Source: Candidatus Rhodobacter oscarellae (GTDB lineage Bacteria; Pseudomonadota; Alphaproteobacteria; Rhodobacterales; Rhodobacteraceae). Taken from it: 64,000 nucleotides of DNA. The DNA is taken from positions 1,136,151 through 1,200,150 of the forward strand of contig NZ_LFTY01000002.1 in NCBI RefSeq assembly GCF_001078595.1, written 5' to 3'. This document shows positions 1 to 9,059 of the stretch, in pieces (positions within the stretch are counted from its first letter, which is position 1; each line of letters opens with the position of its first letter). Below the pieces are notes generated by a model that worked only from the letters and a program-made list of their open reading frames with translations, was not told the origin of the DNA and searched no databases. Made by a program: the position numbers and the translations under genes.

Positions 1-90
1 CGCTCATATGCTTTGGGCTGACGGCCGTAACCGCCGGGGTCCTGCGCTGACCGCCTGCGGTACGCTGCGCCCAGGGGTGCCGCAAAAGAA

Positions 91-118
91 AAGGCCCCGC
101 TTGGGTAAGCGGGGCCTT
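91..118 (-). terminator. Rho-independent terminator of ctaD
   Basis: Two perfectly complementary 12-base arms (91-102 and 107-118) enclose a four-base loop. Read on the minus strand the stem is followed by a T-rich run (TTTCTTTT). It lies 24 bases past the ctaD stop codon, so it should end that transcript. Nothing codes convincingly in bases 1-90. Confidence 0.85.
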
Positions 119-141
119 CGTTCTGTTGGAACGCGCTGCGC

Positions 142-1818
142 TTAATGCGCGTGCGGCTTGTCCCATTCCTCCTGCTTGGGGAGGGTCTCGAACGTGTGCT
201 CTGGCGGCGGGCTGGGCAGGGTCCATTCCAGCGTGTCCGCGTATTCGTTCCAGTAGTTCTTCTCGGTCACCTTCTTGCCCCAGCGCAGGGTGTAGAACAC
301 CACGCCGATGAAGAAGACGAACGAGGCGAAGCTGAGGAACGCGCCGAAGGTCGACACCTTGTTCCAGTAGGCGAAGGCCTCTGGGTAGTCGATATAGCGG
401 CGCGGCATGCCCTGGCGGCCCAGGAAGTGCTGCGGGAAGAAGGTGATGTTCGAGCCGATGAACATCATCCAGAAGTGCAGCTTGCCGGCCCATTCCGGGT
501 ACTGGCGCCCCGACATCTTGCCGATCCAGTAGTAGATACCGGCGAAGATCCCGAACACCGCGCCCAGCGACATCACGTAGTGGAAATGCGCTACCACATA
601 GTAGGTGTCGTGATAGGCCCGGTCGACGCCCGCCTGGGACAGCACGATGCCGGTCACGCCGCCCAAGGTGAACAGGAAGATGAAACCAAAGGCCCAAAGC
701 ATGGGGGTCTTAAGCTCCACCGATCCGCCCCACATCGTGGCGATCCAAGAGAAGATCTTAATGCCCGTGGGCACCGCGATCACCATGGTCGCCAGCATGA
801 AGTAGCTCTGCTGCGTCAGGCTCATGCCCACCGTGTACATGTGGTGCGCCCACACAACGAAGCCGAGCGCGCCGATGGCGATCATCGCCCAGACCATGGG
901 CAGGTAGCCAAACACGGGCTTGCGCGCGAAGGTCGCGACCACGTGGCTGATGATACCGAAGGCCGGGACGATCACGATATACACCTCCGGGTGGCCGAAG
1001 AACCACAGGATGTGCTGGTACAGGATCGGGTCGCCGCCGCCCGCGGGGTCAAAGAAGGTGGTGCCGAAGTTCCGGTCCGTCAGCAGCATGGTGATCGCGC
1101 CCGCCAGAACCGGCAGGGACAGCAGGATCAGCCAGGCGGTGACAAAGATCGACCAGGCAAAGAGCGGCACCTTGAACAGGGTCATCCCCGGCGCGCGCAT
1201 GTTCAGGAAGGTCGTGATCATGTTGATCGCGCCCAGGATCGACGAGGCGCCCGACAGGTGCACCGCGAAGATCGCCAGGTCCATGGAGTAGCCCTGCTCG
1301 ATCGTCGACAGCGGCGGGTAGAGCACCCAGCCCACGCCGGAACCCGCCTGGCCGTTGCCGCCGGGCATGAAGACCGACATGATCGCCAGCGAGGACCCCG
1401 CCACGAACATCCAGTAGCTGAGGTTGTTCATCCGCGGGAAGGCCATGTCCGGCGCGCCGATCTGCAGCGGCATGAAGAAGTTGCCGAAGCCGCCGAACAG
1501 CGCCGGGATCACCACGAAGAACATCATCATGATGCCGTGGCCGGTGATCAGCACGTTCCACATATGCCCGTTGGGCGTGCAGGGCGTGCTCGGGTCCGCG
1601 ATCAGCCGCGCGCCCTCAAGGCACATGTACTGAACGCCCGGATCCATCAGCTCGTAGCGCATGAAGATCGTGAAGGCGACCGAGATGAACCCGACCAGAC
1701 CAGCGGTGAAAAGGTACAGAATGCCGATGTCTTTGTGGTTCGTGGACATGAACCACCGGACAAAGAACGACCGCTCATCGTGATGGTCGTCGTGGCCGTG
1801 AACGGCTGCGTCTGCCAT
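142..1818 (-). CDS. ctaD: Cytochrome c oxidase subunit I, aa3 type
   Basis: Catalytic subunit of the inner-membrane aa3 oxidase, which reduces oxygen with electrons from cytochrome c and pumps protons. At 558 aa it has the usual length. The low-spin heme ligand is H94 ([10 protein letters not shown]). The CuB/cross-link motif GHPEVY gives H276, E278 and Y280, H325-H326 lie in [10 protein letters not shown]354 in TGIKIFSW, and the heme histidines in AHFHYVMS. These numbers coincide with Paracoccus denitrificans subunit I, placing it in the A1 class with D and K proton channels. The ATG start has GGAGG nine bases upstream. The gene is isolated from other cta genes, as is common in Rhodobacteraceae, and is closed by its own terminator. 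Confidence 0.98.
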   Translation of the reverse strand: MADAAVHGHDDHHDERSFFVRWFMSTNHKDIGILYLFTAGLVGFISVAFTIFMRYELMDPGVQYMCLEGARLIADPSTPCTPNGHMWNVLITGHGIMMMFFVVIPALFGGFGNFFMPLQIGAPDMAFPRMNNLSYWMFVAGSSLAIMSVFMPGGNGQAGSGVGWVLYPPLSTIEQGYSMDLAIFAVHLSGASSILGAINMITTFLNMRAPGMTLFKVPLFAWSIFVTAWLILLSLPVLAGAITMLLTDRNFGTTFFDPAGGGDPILYQHILWFFGHPEVYIVIVPAFGIISHVVATFARKPVFGYLPMVWAMIAIGALGFVVWAHHMYTVGMSLTQQSYFMLATMVIAVPTGIKIFSWIATMWGGSVELKTPMLWAFGFIFLFTLGGVTGIVLSQAGVDRAYHDTYYVVAHFHYVMSLGAVFGIFAGIYYWIGKMSGRQYPEWAGKLHFWMMFIGSNITFFPQHFLGRQGMPRRYIDYPEAFAYWNKVSTFGAFLSFASFVFFIGVVFYTLRWGKKVTEKNYWNEYADTLEWTLPSPPPEHTFETLPKQEEWDKPHAH

Positions 1819-2016
1819 GGGCGTGCCTCCAGGCTTAGTGTTGATAGGACGCCCGATTCGTACCGGTCCGCCCGCTTACCGGTGGTTTTAGTGCGCGGGG
1901 ATTAACAGGGCAATGACGGAAGCCGCGTTTGTGGATACTCACTTTGTCGCAGTTTGCCACGGGGCGGGATCGCCAGAACGGTCTAAGGATCGGTGCGTAA
2001 GGTGCTGATATGAAAA

Positions 2017-2040
2017 GCGCCCGCCGGTTGGGGCGGGCGC
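2017..2040 (-). terminator. Terminator downstream of the 26-aa membrane peptide
   Basis: Arms GCGCCCGCC (2017-2025) and GGCGGGCGC (2032-2040) pair perfectly around a six-base loop. On the minus strand the stem is followed by TTTTCATAT. It lies 48 bases past the stop of the small ORF at 2089-2169 and about 200 bases before ctaD, so it separates the two transcripts. Confidence 0.8.
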
Positions 2041-2088
2041 AGTCCGTCGGACCGGCAGGGAGGAACCGGCCTGAGCAGTCGTTCGGGC

Positions 2089-2169
2089 CTATCCGGCCAG
2101 AGCCATAACCGGGATGATCAAAGCCATCCCAATGCCGACCATCGACAGGAAGAGGAGGTTGCTGGGCAT
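2089..2169 (-). CDS. 26-residue hydrophobic small membrane peptide
   Basis: This open frame reads MPSNLLFLSMVGIGMALIIP and then VMALAG before TAG. It is one continuous hydrophobic stretch, able to span the membrane once, with no charged side chain at all. The ATG is preceded by AAAGGAAA at ribosome-binding distance, and a strong terminator follows at 2017-2040, so it looks like a free-standing gene between lipB and ctaD. Tiny single-helix subunits are known in bacterial oxidases, and its position upstream of ctaD on the same strand is suggestive. No family is recognised, and an oxidase role is only a guess. Confidence 0.6.
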   Translation of the reverse strand: MPSNLLFLSMVGIGMALIIPVMALAG

Positions 2170-2326
2170 GGGCGTTTCCTTTGACAGGGGACGAATGTCT
2201 TGACCAAAAGGTTAAGAACGCAGGGCCCTTCCATCAATGGATGGATTCCTTACCTCACCGGCAGTTGATCAAAGTTGCGCAGAACACGTGGAGTGAACGC
2301 AATGCGCCTACCGGCGTAGTGAGACG

Positions 2327-2467
2327 CAAATTTCTTGGAAGAAATTTGCCAAACTCTTGCAAGAGTTTGCCCGGCGCTCAATTGCTTGGTCCTTTGTATA
2401 TGGGTCCTTGTCGCAGACCGAACCCGTTTCCTTGGAAGGAAACGGCAAATCTCTTGAAAGAGATTTG
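2327..2467. repeat. Cluster of four 20-22 bp palindromes
   Basis: Four near-perfect inverted repeats lie in two back-to-back pairs: 2327-2348 (arms CAAATTTCTT/AAGAAATTTG), 2350-2369 (CAAACTCTTG/CAAGAGTTTG), 2424-2445 (CCGTTTCCTT/AAGGAAACGG) and 2446-2467 (CAAATCTCTT/AAGAGATTTG). All share a CTTG-like centre. They fill most of the 357-base gap between the small peptide and lipB, where no gene is seen. Similar short palindromes recur in Rhodobacteraceae intergenic DNA (recollection, not checked). They could act as transcript ends or stabilisers for lipB, which ends at 2527 on the minus strand. Confidence 0.75.
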
Positions 2468-2526
2468 GGCCCGGCCTGCGCGCTCTATGAGGTCCATATA
2501 GATGTCGGACATCCGTCCTAATCGGC

Positions 2527-3177
2527 CTATTCGCCAAACATATCCCCAAAGCTCTGTCGCAGTGCCACATCCACATCCGCCATGGTCACGGGCAGGCCCA
2601 GATCGACTAGGCTTGTGACGCCGTGTCCCGTGATACCGCAAGGGACGATGCCGCCGAAATGCTCCAGATCGGGCTCCACATTGATCGAGATCCCATGGAA
2701 GCTGATCCATTTGCGCAGCCGGATGCCGAGGGCGGCGATCTTGTCCTCGCGCGGACTGCCGTCGGGCAGGGCGGGCTTCTCGGGGCGTTCGACCCAGACG
2801 CCGACGCGGCCGGGGCGGATCTCGCCCTGGATGTTGAACTGCTCCAGCGTCGCGATCACCCAGGCCTCCAGGTCGCGCACAAAACAGCGCACGTCCCGCC
2901 CGCGCTTGCCCACGTCCAGCATCACATAGACGACGCGCTGGCCCGGCCCGTGATAGGTGTACTGCCCGCCGCGCTTGGTCTCGAAGACGGGGAAGCGGTC
3001 GGGGTCGACCAAGTCAGCGGGCTTGGCAGAGGTCCCGGCGGTGTAGAGCGGCGGATGTTCGACCAGCCAGATCAGCTCGGGCGCGGTGCCCGCGGCGATC
3101 TGCGCGGCACGCGTCTCCATCCGCGCCACCGCGTCGGGGTAGGGCGTGAGCCCATCGCTGATTTCCCATTCGACCAT
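2527..3177 (-). CDS. lipB: Lipoyl(octanoyl) transferase
   Basis: Transfers octanoyl groups from acyl carrier protein to lipoyl domains, the first step of lipoate assembly on 2-oxoacid dehydrogenases in the cytoplasm. The 216-aa protein shows the LipB signature [12 protein letters not shown]. The catalytic lysine region is [18 protein letters not shown], and the catalytic cysteine lies in [16 protein letters not shown]. Length is normal. The ATG start follows an AAGGGCC-type binding site. It is transcribed alone and is followed by the palindrome cluster. Confidence 0.96.
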   Translation of the reverse strand: MVEWEISDGLTPYPDAVARMETRAAQIAAGTAPELIWLVEHPPLYTAGTSAKPADLVDPDRFPVFETKRGGQYTYHGPGQRVVYVMLDVGKRGRDVRCFVRDLEAWVIATLEQFNIQGEIRPGRVGVWVERPEKPALPDGSPREDKIAALGIRLRKWISFHGISINVEPDLEHFGGIVPCGITGHGVTSLVDLGLPVTMADVDVALRQSFGDMFGE

Positions 3178-3377
3178 GGCCCTTGTTTTTTCAACATTGC
3201 GGCAGATTCGCCAGCGGCAATTCCGGCCGCCCTGACCTTACGTCACCGAGCGCAGCGAAAGGGTCGGGAATTCCGGACCATTGCGGGCGATGCGGCAAGA
3301 ATCCGCTAGTCATGCAAGCGAATCGTGTTACGATTTTGCCATCTTTTATTTGGGATATGTAAAAGGGGACAATTTCC

Positions 3378-5033
3378 ATGTTGCCAAAGAAATTCCTTGC
3401 CGCGGCGGTTATGGCCGCCGTTTTCACGGCTCCGGCCACGCAAAGCTCTGCAGATGTGCATGGCCTTATTGGCGCGGTGATCATCGGCGGCGCGATTGCG
3501 AACGCCAACAAGAACAAGAAGCGCACGACCAAGCGGGTCTATTCCGGCTCCAGCTCGGCCACGCGCACCAAGAATCGCGAGACGCAGACCGCGCTAAACT
3601 ATTTCGGCTTTAACGCGGGCGGCGCGGACGGGGTGCTGGGGCGCAAGTCGCGCACCGCGATCTCGGGCATGCAGAATTATCTGCAACTCCCGGTCACGGG
3701 CCGTTTGACGCAGTTCGAGCGTGACATCCTGATCGGCGCCTATCAGCGCGGCATCGGGGGCGCCTATGAGACCGTGCAGCTGGTCAGCAAGAGCCCCGAC
3801 GGCTCGCGTATCCTGCTGCAAGAGCAGAAGAAGCTGATGACCGGCGTGCCGACGCAGCGTAGCGCGGGCTACGCGGGTCTGCCCCTTGAGGTCAGCCAGG
3901 CGGTGGACGAGATTGCGAACTCCTCCGACCCGACGCCAGAGCAGCTCTTGCAGCGCTCGGGCTTCATCCAGCTGGCCGACCTGAACGGCGACGGCAACAA
4001 CGACTTTATCCTGGACACGTCGTTCTCGGGCTCGACCTTCTGGTGCTCGAGCGTGCAGTGCAAGACGCTGGTTTTCGTGTCGACGCCGAACGGCTACGCG
4101 CGCAACGACCTGCTGGCGTTCAACCCGACCCCCGCGACGTTCAACTGCGTGGGCTCAAGCTGCGTGGTGTCCGAGCAGGTGGTGACGGCCTCGATCGCAT
4201 CCAGTAGCAGCGACCTTCCGAGCTCGACCGAGGTGGCTTTGTCGAGTGACGCGCCGGCCTCGGGCCTGCCGAGTTTTGGCAGCACGCCGGACACCGGCTC
4301 GGGTGGCGCGTTGCCGCTCTTTGGGGCCCCGGCAACCGCCTCGGCGCCGCTCAGCAGCACCTGCACCAAGATCTCCATGGTGGCCAACGCCAATGGCGGG
4401 CTGACCACCGTGGCCTTCCTGGATGATCCCAATAAGGTGATGATGGAGCAGCTCTGCCTGACCCGCGCATTGGTGATGGACCAGGGCGAGCAACTGGCCC
4501 TGGCGATCCCCGGCGTGACCCTGGCGCAGGTGGACGCGCAATGCGGCCAGTATGGCGACGCGCTGAAGGACCACGTGACCGCGCTGTCGCTTAAGCCGCG
4601 CTCTGAGGTGATCGAGGGCGTGGGTGGTTTCGTGCTGAACTCCGGCATGGACCCGGCGCAATTGGCGAACACGGCCAGGATCTGCATGGCGTCGGGATAC
4701 CGCCTGGACGACATGAACGTCGCGCTGGGGACCGGCATGCTGCTGGTGATCCTGGGCGAGCCGCCCTATGGCGAGATGATGGGCCACCACCTAAGCCAGG
4801 GCGTCGGCACCTCGGCGCGCGTTGACCTGGCGCTGCAGTGGTACCAAGAGGCCCTAACGGCGCTGGACGCTGGCGCGCAGCCGGTCTTTGCGCCCAACCA
4901 GATCGAACGCCCGGCGCTGGTGCGCGCCGCGGCTGACATGCTGGCTGGCGGAACCAATACCGGGTTTGTGACCCCGGCACAGTCCGGCGGTGCCAAGGCG
5001 AAGCTGCCGACCTTTGGTGCGCCGAAGAACTAG
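3378..5033 (+). CDS. Secreted peptidoglycan-binding-domain protein
   Basis: A 551-aa exported protein of unknown job. Residues 1-26 form a signal peptide ending near QSSADVHG. A short hydrophobic segment (LIGAVIIGGAIANA) and a basic patch follow. Residues about 60-115 match a PG_binding_1 fold (TQTALNYFGF/GRKSRTAISGMQ). A calcium-loop-like DLNGDGNNDFILD follows near 200, resembling FG-GAP repeats. The second half is rich in Ser, Ala and Pro and then helical. AGGGGA precedes the ATG. A terminator lies 28 bases past its stop. Proteins of this build are common in Roseobacters, but the substrate is not known to me. Confidence 0.8.
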   Translation: MLPKKFLAAAVMAAVFTAPATQSSADVHGLIGAVIIGGAIANANKNKKRTTKRVYSGSSSATRTKNRETQTALNYFGFNAGGADGVLGRKSRTAISGMQNYLQLPVTGRLTQFERDILIGAYQRGIGGAYETVQLVSKSPDGSRILLQEQKKLMTGVPTQRSAGYAGLPLEVSQAVDEIANSSDPTPEQLLQRSGFIQLADLNGDGNNDFILDTSFSGSTFWCSSVQCKTLVFVSTPNGYARNDLLAFNPTPATFNCVGSSCVVSEQVVTASIASSSSDLPSSTEVALSSDAPASGLPSFGSTPDTGSGGALPLFGAPATASAPLSSTCTKISMVANANGGLTTVAFLDDPNKVMMEQLCLTRALVMDQGEQLALAIPGVTLAQVDAQCGQYGDALKDHVTALSLKPRSEVIEGVGGFVLNSGMDPAQLANTARICMASGYRLDDMNVALGTGMLLVILGEPPYGEMMGHHLSQGVGTSARVDLALQWYQEALTALDAGAQPVFAPNQIERPALVRAAADMLAGGTNTGFVTPAQSGGAKAKLPTFGAPKN

Positions 5034-5040
5034 CAGTTCG

Positions 5041-5835
5041 TCAAGAAGAGGACGTTTGGGAGCGGGGCAACAGCCCCGCTTCTTTTATGTGGGGGACATG
5101 CTTGCGGCTCACCGGGATCTCGGCGCCGTTTGACATGGTCAGGATCGCGCGATCCCCATCGCGCCGCGCGGCGGTGACCTGATCATACGCCGCCCAATGC
5201 GAGCGATGGACCTGCCCGCCATGGGTCGCGCCGACCTCTCGGATCGCATCCGATAGCCGCATCAGCACCAGCTCTTCGCCCTTGGTGGTTTGAACCCGGA
5301 CATAGTGATCCTCGACCGAGAGCGCGATTAGGGCGCCGCGCTTTTCCAGGGGCAGGCGGTCTAGGATTGCGGGCAGGGCGGGGGGCGCCTCTGGAGCGGG
5401 GGGCGACCCGATGGGCCTGTCCAGATAGGTGCTGACCCCCGCGACGACGAAAGTGATCGCGAAGATCGCGCCCAGGAACTCGGGCAGCGCCTCGGCGCTG
5501 GGGGTGACGGCGAAGGCCATGAGATTGAGCGCCATCACGATCAGAGCGACGCCCACCGCGGTGACCGAGGCCACCGCCAGGACGCGCAGCCACAGGGGCC
5601 GGGCGGCCAGGCGCGGCCCCAGCCAGGCCCCGACCAGCGCCCCGAACCCGTAGGTCGCGAACACCACGACCAGCCAATAGGCAAGGCGGGGGCCAAGCCG
5701 CATCACATCCCCGGTGTCAAAGGGCCCGGCAACGCCCAGCACGACCCCAGCCCCCGCCAGAATGGCGAGTGTCGTGGGCCGCCCCATGAAGGCCCGCCAT
5801 TCACGAAGCGCGGAATGCGAAGGGGTGTCGTCCAC
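5041..5835 (-). CDS. Membrane-anchored LytTR-family DNA-binding protein
   Basis: A 264-aa regulator with four hydrophobic segments in residues 25-145, followed by a LytTR DNA-binding domain (about 165-255). Typical LytTR blocks are visible: ALIALSVEDHYVRVQTTKG, then RLSDAIREV, VHRSHWAAYDQV and GAEIPVSRKH. The LytTR fold normally binds direct-repeat promoters. No receiver domain is present, so sensing may occur through the membrane part. The start is GTG with AAGGAG nine bases upstream. It converges on the neighbouring secreted protein gene, whose terminator lies inside this 3' end. Confidence 0.88.
   Translation of the reverse strand: MDDTPSHSALREWRAFMGRPTTLAILAGAGVVLGVAGPFDTGDVMRLGPRLAYWLVVVFATYGFGALVGAWLGPRLAARPLWLRVLAVASVTAVGVALIVMALNLMAFAVTPSAEALPEFLGAIFAITFVVAGVSTYLDRPIGSPPAPEAPPALPAILDRLPLEKRGALIALSVEDHYVRVQTTKGEELVLMRLSDAIREVGATHGGQVHRSHWAAYDQVTAARRDGDRAILTMSNGAEIPVSRKHVPHIKEAGLLPRSQTSSS
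5061..5087 (+). terminator. Terminator of the peptidoglycan-binding gene inside the LytTR coding end
   Basis: AGCGGGGC (5061-5068) pairs with GCCCCGCT (5073-5080) over a four-base loop and is followed by TCTTTTAT. It serves the plus-strand gene ending at 5033, yet it also encodes the last residues (GLLPRS region) of the convergent LytTR protein. Confidence 0.75.
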
Positions 5836-5923
5836 GAAGCGGGCTCCTTGGTTGGCGTAACCGGTCTGGCGCGGGGCCGCCGGGCGGCGGCATAGCGCTT
5901 GTGACCTAATCTAGGAGTTTGAG

Positions 5924-6475
5924 ATGCAGCTTGCACCCCTTCTTGAGGCCACACCGGTGATCCAGGTGCATATGCTCAGCGCCCTGGCGGCGATCCTGGT
6001 GGGCCCCTTCGCGCTCTACCGCCGCCGCCGGGACCGGTGGCACCGACGCCTCGGCTATGGCTGGACCGGCGCGATGCTGCTGGCGGCGACGAGCGCGCTG
6101 TTCATTCCCTCGGCGGGGTTGGCGCTTTTGGGGCCGTTCGGGCCGATCCACGCGCTGGTGCTGTTGGTCTACGCAGGGCTGTGGCAGGCGATCCGGGCCA
6201 TCCGCGCCGGGCGCGTGACCGAGCATCGCGCGGCGATGTCGTCGCTCTACTGGCGCGGCATTGGGATCGCGGGGCTGTTCACGCTTATGCCGGGGCGGAT
6301 CGTGAATCGCATGGTGCTGCCAGAATGGCCAGAGGCGGGCTGGGGGCTGATCGGGCTGGGTCTTTGCGCGCTCTTCTTGGTGCCGCGCCTGGCCACCGCG
6401 CGGCAGCGGCGCGCCCAGCAAGCCCTTAAAGTTAAACAAGAAACGGGTCTTTTCCGGGGCCAGGAAATTCGCTGA
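5924..6475 (+). CDS. DUF2306-type integral membrane protein
   Basis: A 183-aa protein with four to five predicted membrane helices. The pattern of HxHMxSA near the N-terminus (IQVHMLSALAAILVGP), a WHRRLGYGW loop and a later TEHRAAMSSLYW block matches DUF2306 membrane proteins, whose function is unknown. AGGAG lies directly upstream of the ATG. It is divergent from the LytTR gene, with only 88 bases between starts, so the two may share control. Confidence 0.75.
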   Translation: MQLAPLLEATPVIQVHMLSALAAILVGPFALYRRRRDRWHRRLGYGWTGAMLLAATSALFIPSAGLALLGPFGPIHALVLLVYAGLWQAIRAIRAGRVTEHRAAMSSLYWRGIGIAGLFTLMPGRIVNRMVLPEWPEAGWGLIGLGLCALFLVPRLATARQRRAQQALKVKQETGLFRGQEIR

Positions 6476-6549
6476 GCCGACGCGCTAATTTGGCCTTGAG
6501 CCCGCGCGATGAGGCCGCTATACGCTGTCCGTCCAATGCTAGGGCATGT

Positions 6550-6636
6550 GCGGTCGTGGCGGAATTGGTAGACGCGCAGCGTTGAGGTCGCTGTGAGGTA
6601 ACACTCGTGCGAGTTCGAGTCTCGCCGACCGCACCA
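6550..6636 (+). tRNA. tRNA-Leu (anticodon GAG)
   Basis: An 87-base cloverleaf with encoded CCA. The acceptor arms are GCGGTCG and CGACCGC, the D-arm carries GGTAGACGC, the anticodon stem CAGCG/CGCTG encloses the loop TTGAGGT (anticodon GAG), a long class II variable arm follows, and the T-arm has GTTCGAGTC. It decodes CUC and CUU leucine codons. Confidence 0.97.
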
Positions 6637-6640
6637 TTCA

Positions 6641-6667
6641 AAGCACCGACCTGGTCGGTGCTTTTTG
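6641..6667 (+). terminator. Terminator after tRNA-Leu
   Basis: AAGCACCGAC (6641-6650) pairs with GTCGGTGCTT (6654-6663), followed by TTT. It starts five bases past the tRNA CCA end. Confidence 0.85.
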
Positions 6668-6683
6668 CGTTGAGGTTTGGCAG

Positions 6684-7688
6684 ATGCTTGACGATCAGAT
6701 GCCGCTGGAAGAGCTGCTGCAGCACCTGCAGGCCTTGGCTCAAGGCGCGCTGAGCCTGTGGGATCTGCCCGCCGGGGCCGCCGCCCGCCTGATCAACGTC
6801 TCCGAGAACGCCACCTATCTGGTCGAGGCCCCCGGCGGCTGGCGCGCGGTGCTGCGCGTGCATCGCGCCGGCTATCACAGCCGCGACGCCATCCAAAGCG
6901 AGCTTGCCTGGATGGCCGCGCTGGAGGGCGACGGCGTCGTGGCGACGCCGCAGGCGATTGCCGGCAAAGACGGAGCTCTGATCCAAACGGCGCGCACCCC
7001 CGGGCTGGAGGCCCCGCGCTTTCTTGTGCTGTTTCACTTCATCGACGGCGCGGCGCCCGACGAGACGGGCGATCTGCGCCCCAGCTTCGAGACGCTTGGC
7101 GCGATTGCCGCCCGGGTGCATGAGCACAGCCTTGCCTGGTCGCGCCCCGCGGGGTTCGAGCGCATGTCATGGGACCTAAACGCGGTGTTTGGGCCGGACG
7201 CGACCTGGGGCGATTGGCGCGCGGCCCCGCATGTCGGCCCGCCCGAGCGCGACATGCTCGAGCAGCTGCAGCGCGTGATCACGCAGCGGCTGACCTCCTA
7301 CGGCACCGGGGCGGAGCGCTTTGGCCTGATCCACGCCGATATGCGCCTGGCCAACCTGCTTGTCCATAAGGGCCAGACCCGCGTGATCGACTTTGACGAT
7401 TGCGGCTTTGGGTGGCTGATGTATGACTTCGCCGCCGCGATCAGCTTTATCGAGACCAGCCCGGAAATCCCCAACCTCAAGGCCGCCTGGCTGCGCGGGT
7501 ACCGCAGCGTGCGCGCCCTGCCGCCCGCCGATGAGGCCGAGATCGACACCTTCGTGATGCTCCGCCGGATGGCCTTGCTGGCCTGGATCGGCAGCCATAT
7601 CGAGGCGCCGGAGCCGCAAGAGATGGCGCCGCATTTCGCCGAAGGCACGGTGCGCCTGGCCCGAGCGTTCTTGGCGCGGCAGAGCTAG
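6684..7688 (+). CDS. Aminoglycoside-phosphotransferase-fold kinase
   Basis: A 334-aa member of the APH/choline-kinase superfamily. It shows a nucleotide-loop region (INVSENATYLVEAPGGWRAVLRVHR). The catalytic Brenner motif is HADMRLANLL, and the metal-binding VIDFDDCGFGWLMYDFA follows. Spacing is closest to the homoserine kinase II/SrkA-like group, which phosphorylates small alcohols or protein Ser/Thr, so antibiotic resistance is not implied. The ATG has GAGG nine bases upstream. It sits alone behind the tRNA terminator. The natural substrate cannot be read from sequence. Confidence 0.88.
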   Translation: MLDDQMPLEELLQHLQALAQGALSLWDLPAGAAARLINVSENATYLVEAPGGWRAVLRVHRAGYHSRDAIQSELAWMAALEGDGVVATPQAIAGKDGALIQTARTPGLEAPRFLVLFHFIDGAAPDETGDLRPSFETLGAIAARVHEHSLAWSRPAGFERMSWDLNAVFGPDATWGDWRAAPHVGPPERDMLEQLQRVITQRLTSYGTGAERFGLIHADMRLANLLVHKGQTRVIDFDDCGFGWLMYDFAAAISFIETSPEIPNLKAAWLRGYRSVRALPPADEAEIDTFVMLRRMALLAWIGSHIEAPEPQEMAPHFAEGTVRLARAFLARQS

Positions 7689-7844
7689 CGCCAGCGCCAG
7701 CGGCGGTTTAACCGCGCGTTAAGCCTGCTCCTATCTCTCTTCTCATTATTTGGCCCGGGCGCATGGAATGTGCCTAATCTTCATGGGCAGTTAGGTTTTT
7801 TGCGGCATCTAGTCGGCACGATGAGCTTGATACGAGGTGTTGTT

Positions 7845-9059
7845 ATGAGTTGGCTGAGTCGTCTAATCTGCGCGTTCGCGTTGTGCCTGGGAACCGCCAA
7901 TGTGGCGCAGGCCGAACCGCTGGAGCTTTTCGTCGACGCGGATTATTCGATCAACCACTCCGCCGCCGGGGCTATCGAGCTGGGCTTTCGCACCGCGCTT
8001 GCAGAGGTGGGGCACCGCGTCGGCGGGCACGACCTCGTGTTGGTGCCGATGGATCACCGCGGCAATGTCAAACGATCAAAGCGCAACTTACAGCAATACC
8101 TCAAAAGCGGGACGGCCTTGGCAATCGTGGGCGGGCTGCACTCGCCGCCCTACCTTTCGCATCGCGAGTTCATAAACGACAACCGCATTCTGACACTTCT
8201 GCCCTGGTCCGCGGCGGGGCCGATCACGCGCGCGCAGCCTGGGTCAGAGAACTGGATATTCCGGCTCTCGGTGGACGATTTCCAATCCGGGGGCTTCCTT
8301 GTGCGCGAGGCCGTGGACCGTCAGGGCTGCGAAAACGTCGCCTTGGTGCTGCTTGATACGGGCTGGGGCAGGGCGAATTTCGGAACTCTGACGGCGGCGC
8401 TGGCCGAACGCGGGATGGAGCCCACGCAGACCGAGTATTTCTCTTCCGCTATCGGCTCGGCATCGGCGCTTTCATTGGCGGAGACGATCGCACGCTCAAA
8501 GCCCGATTGCGCGATCATGTTGGCAAATTGGGACAATGGCGCCCAGGTGATCAACGCGCTTTATGAAAGATTGCCGTCGCTTCGGCTGTTTAGCCATTGG
8601 GGCATCATGGGCGGGCGATTCACGGAAGTTGTGCCCAGAGAGACAAGAGATAGCATGCAGATCAGGGTGCTGCAGACCTGCATTCTGCGCCGCGAGCACG
8701 AGGGCAGCCCGATCCTAAAGGCCGCCTTGGCCGCGGGGGCCCCGGATGTGGCCTCGGTTGCCGAGATTGGCGCGCCAACCGGGTTCGTGCATGGCTATGA
8801 CTTGGCCCGCGTGCTGCTGGCAGCGGTGGAACAGGCCTCGAAAACCGATGCGTGGAGCGGGGACATCCTGGCCAAGCGCGCGGCGGTCCACGCAGCGCTA
8901 GAGAACCTAGAGACCCCGGTGGAGGGTATTCTGGACCGCTATGCGCCGCCGTTCTCGCCCTATTCGGAACTGGCCCCGAACGCACATGAGGCACTGGGTT
9001 TTGACGACCTGTGCATGGCGCGCTTTCGGCCCGATGGCTTTCTAGAGCATGCTGAGTAG
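7845..9059 (+). CDS. Periplasmic ligand-binding protein (ABC type, Peripla_BP_6-like)
   Basis: A 404-aa exported protein. The start at 7845 (MSWLSRLICAFALCLG) is chosen because it gives a clean signal peptide ending at AQAEP and has GAGGTG upstream; an in-frame ATG at 7770 is less likely. The mature part has the two-lobe layout of branched-chain amino acid/amide binders (GFRTALAEVGHRVGGHDLVLVPMDHRGN; NWIFRLSVDDFQSGGFLVREA). There are no ABC permease or ATPase genes nearby. Its 3' end overlaps the next gene by 11 bases, so it probably delivers a ligand signal to that c-di-GMP protein rather than to a transporter. Confidence 0.85.
   Translation: MSWLSRLICAFALCLGTANVAQAEPLELFVDADYSINHSAAGAIELGFRTALAEVGHRVGGHDLVLVPMDHRGNVKRSKRNLQQYLKSGTALAIVGGLHSPPYLSHREFINDNRILTLLPWSAAGPITRAQPGSENWIFRLSVDDFQSGGFLVREAVDRQGCENVALVLLDTGWGRANFGTLTAALAERGMEPTQTEYFSSAIGSASALSLAETIARSKPDCAIMLANWDNGAQVINALYERLPSLRLFSHWGIMGGRFTEVVPRETRDSMQIRVLQTCILRREHEGSPILKAALAAGAPDVASVAEIGAPTGFVHGYDLARVLLAAVEQASKTDAWSGDILAKRAAVHAALENLETPVEGILDRYAPPFSPYSELAPNAHEALGFDDLCMARFRPDGFLEHAE

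Noticed and set aside
145-1905. 586-residue plus-strand open frame opposite ctaD
   Set aside because: It is rich in Arg, His, Glu and Gly, has no motif and mirrors the antisense of a gene with all oxidase residues intact.
6684-7688. Antibiotic resistance kinase
   Set aside because: The APH fold alone does not indicate resistance; the motif spacing is closer to metabolic or SrkA-like kinases.
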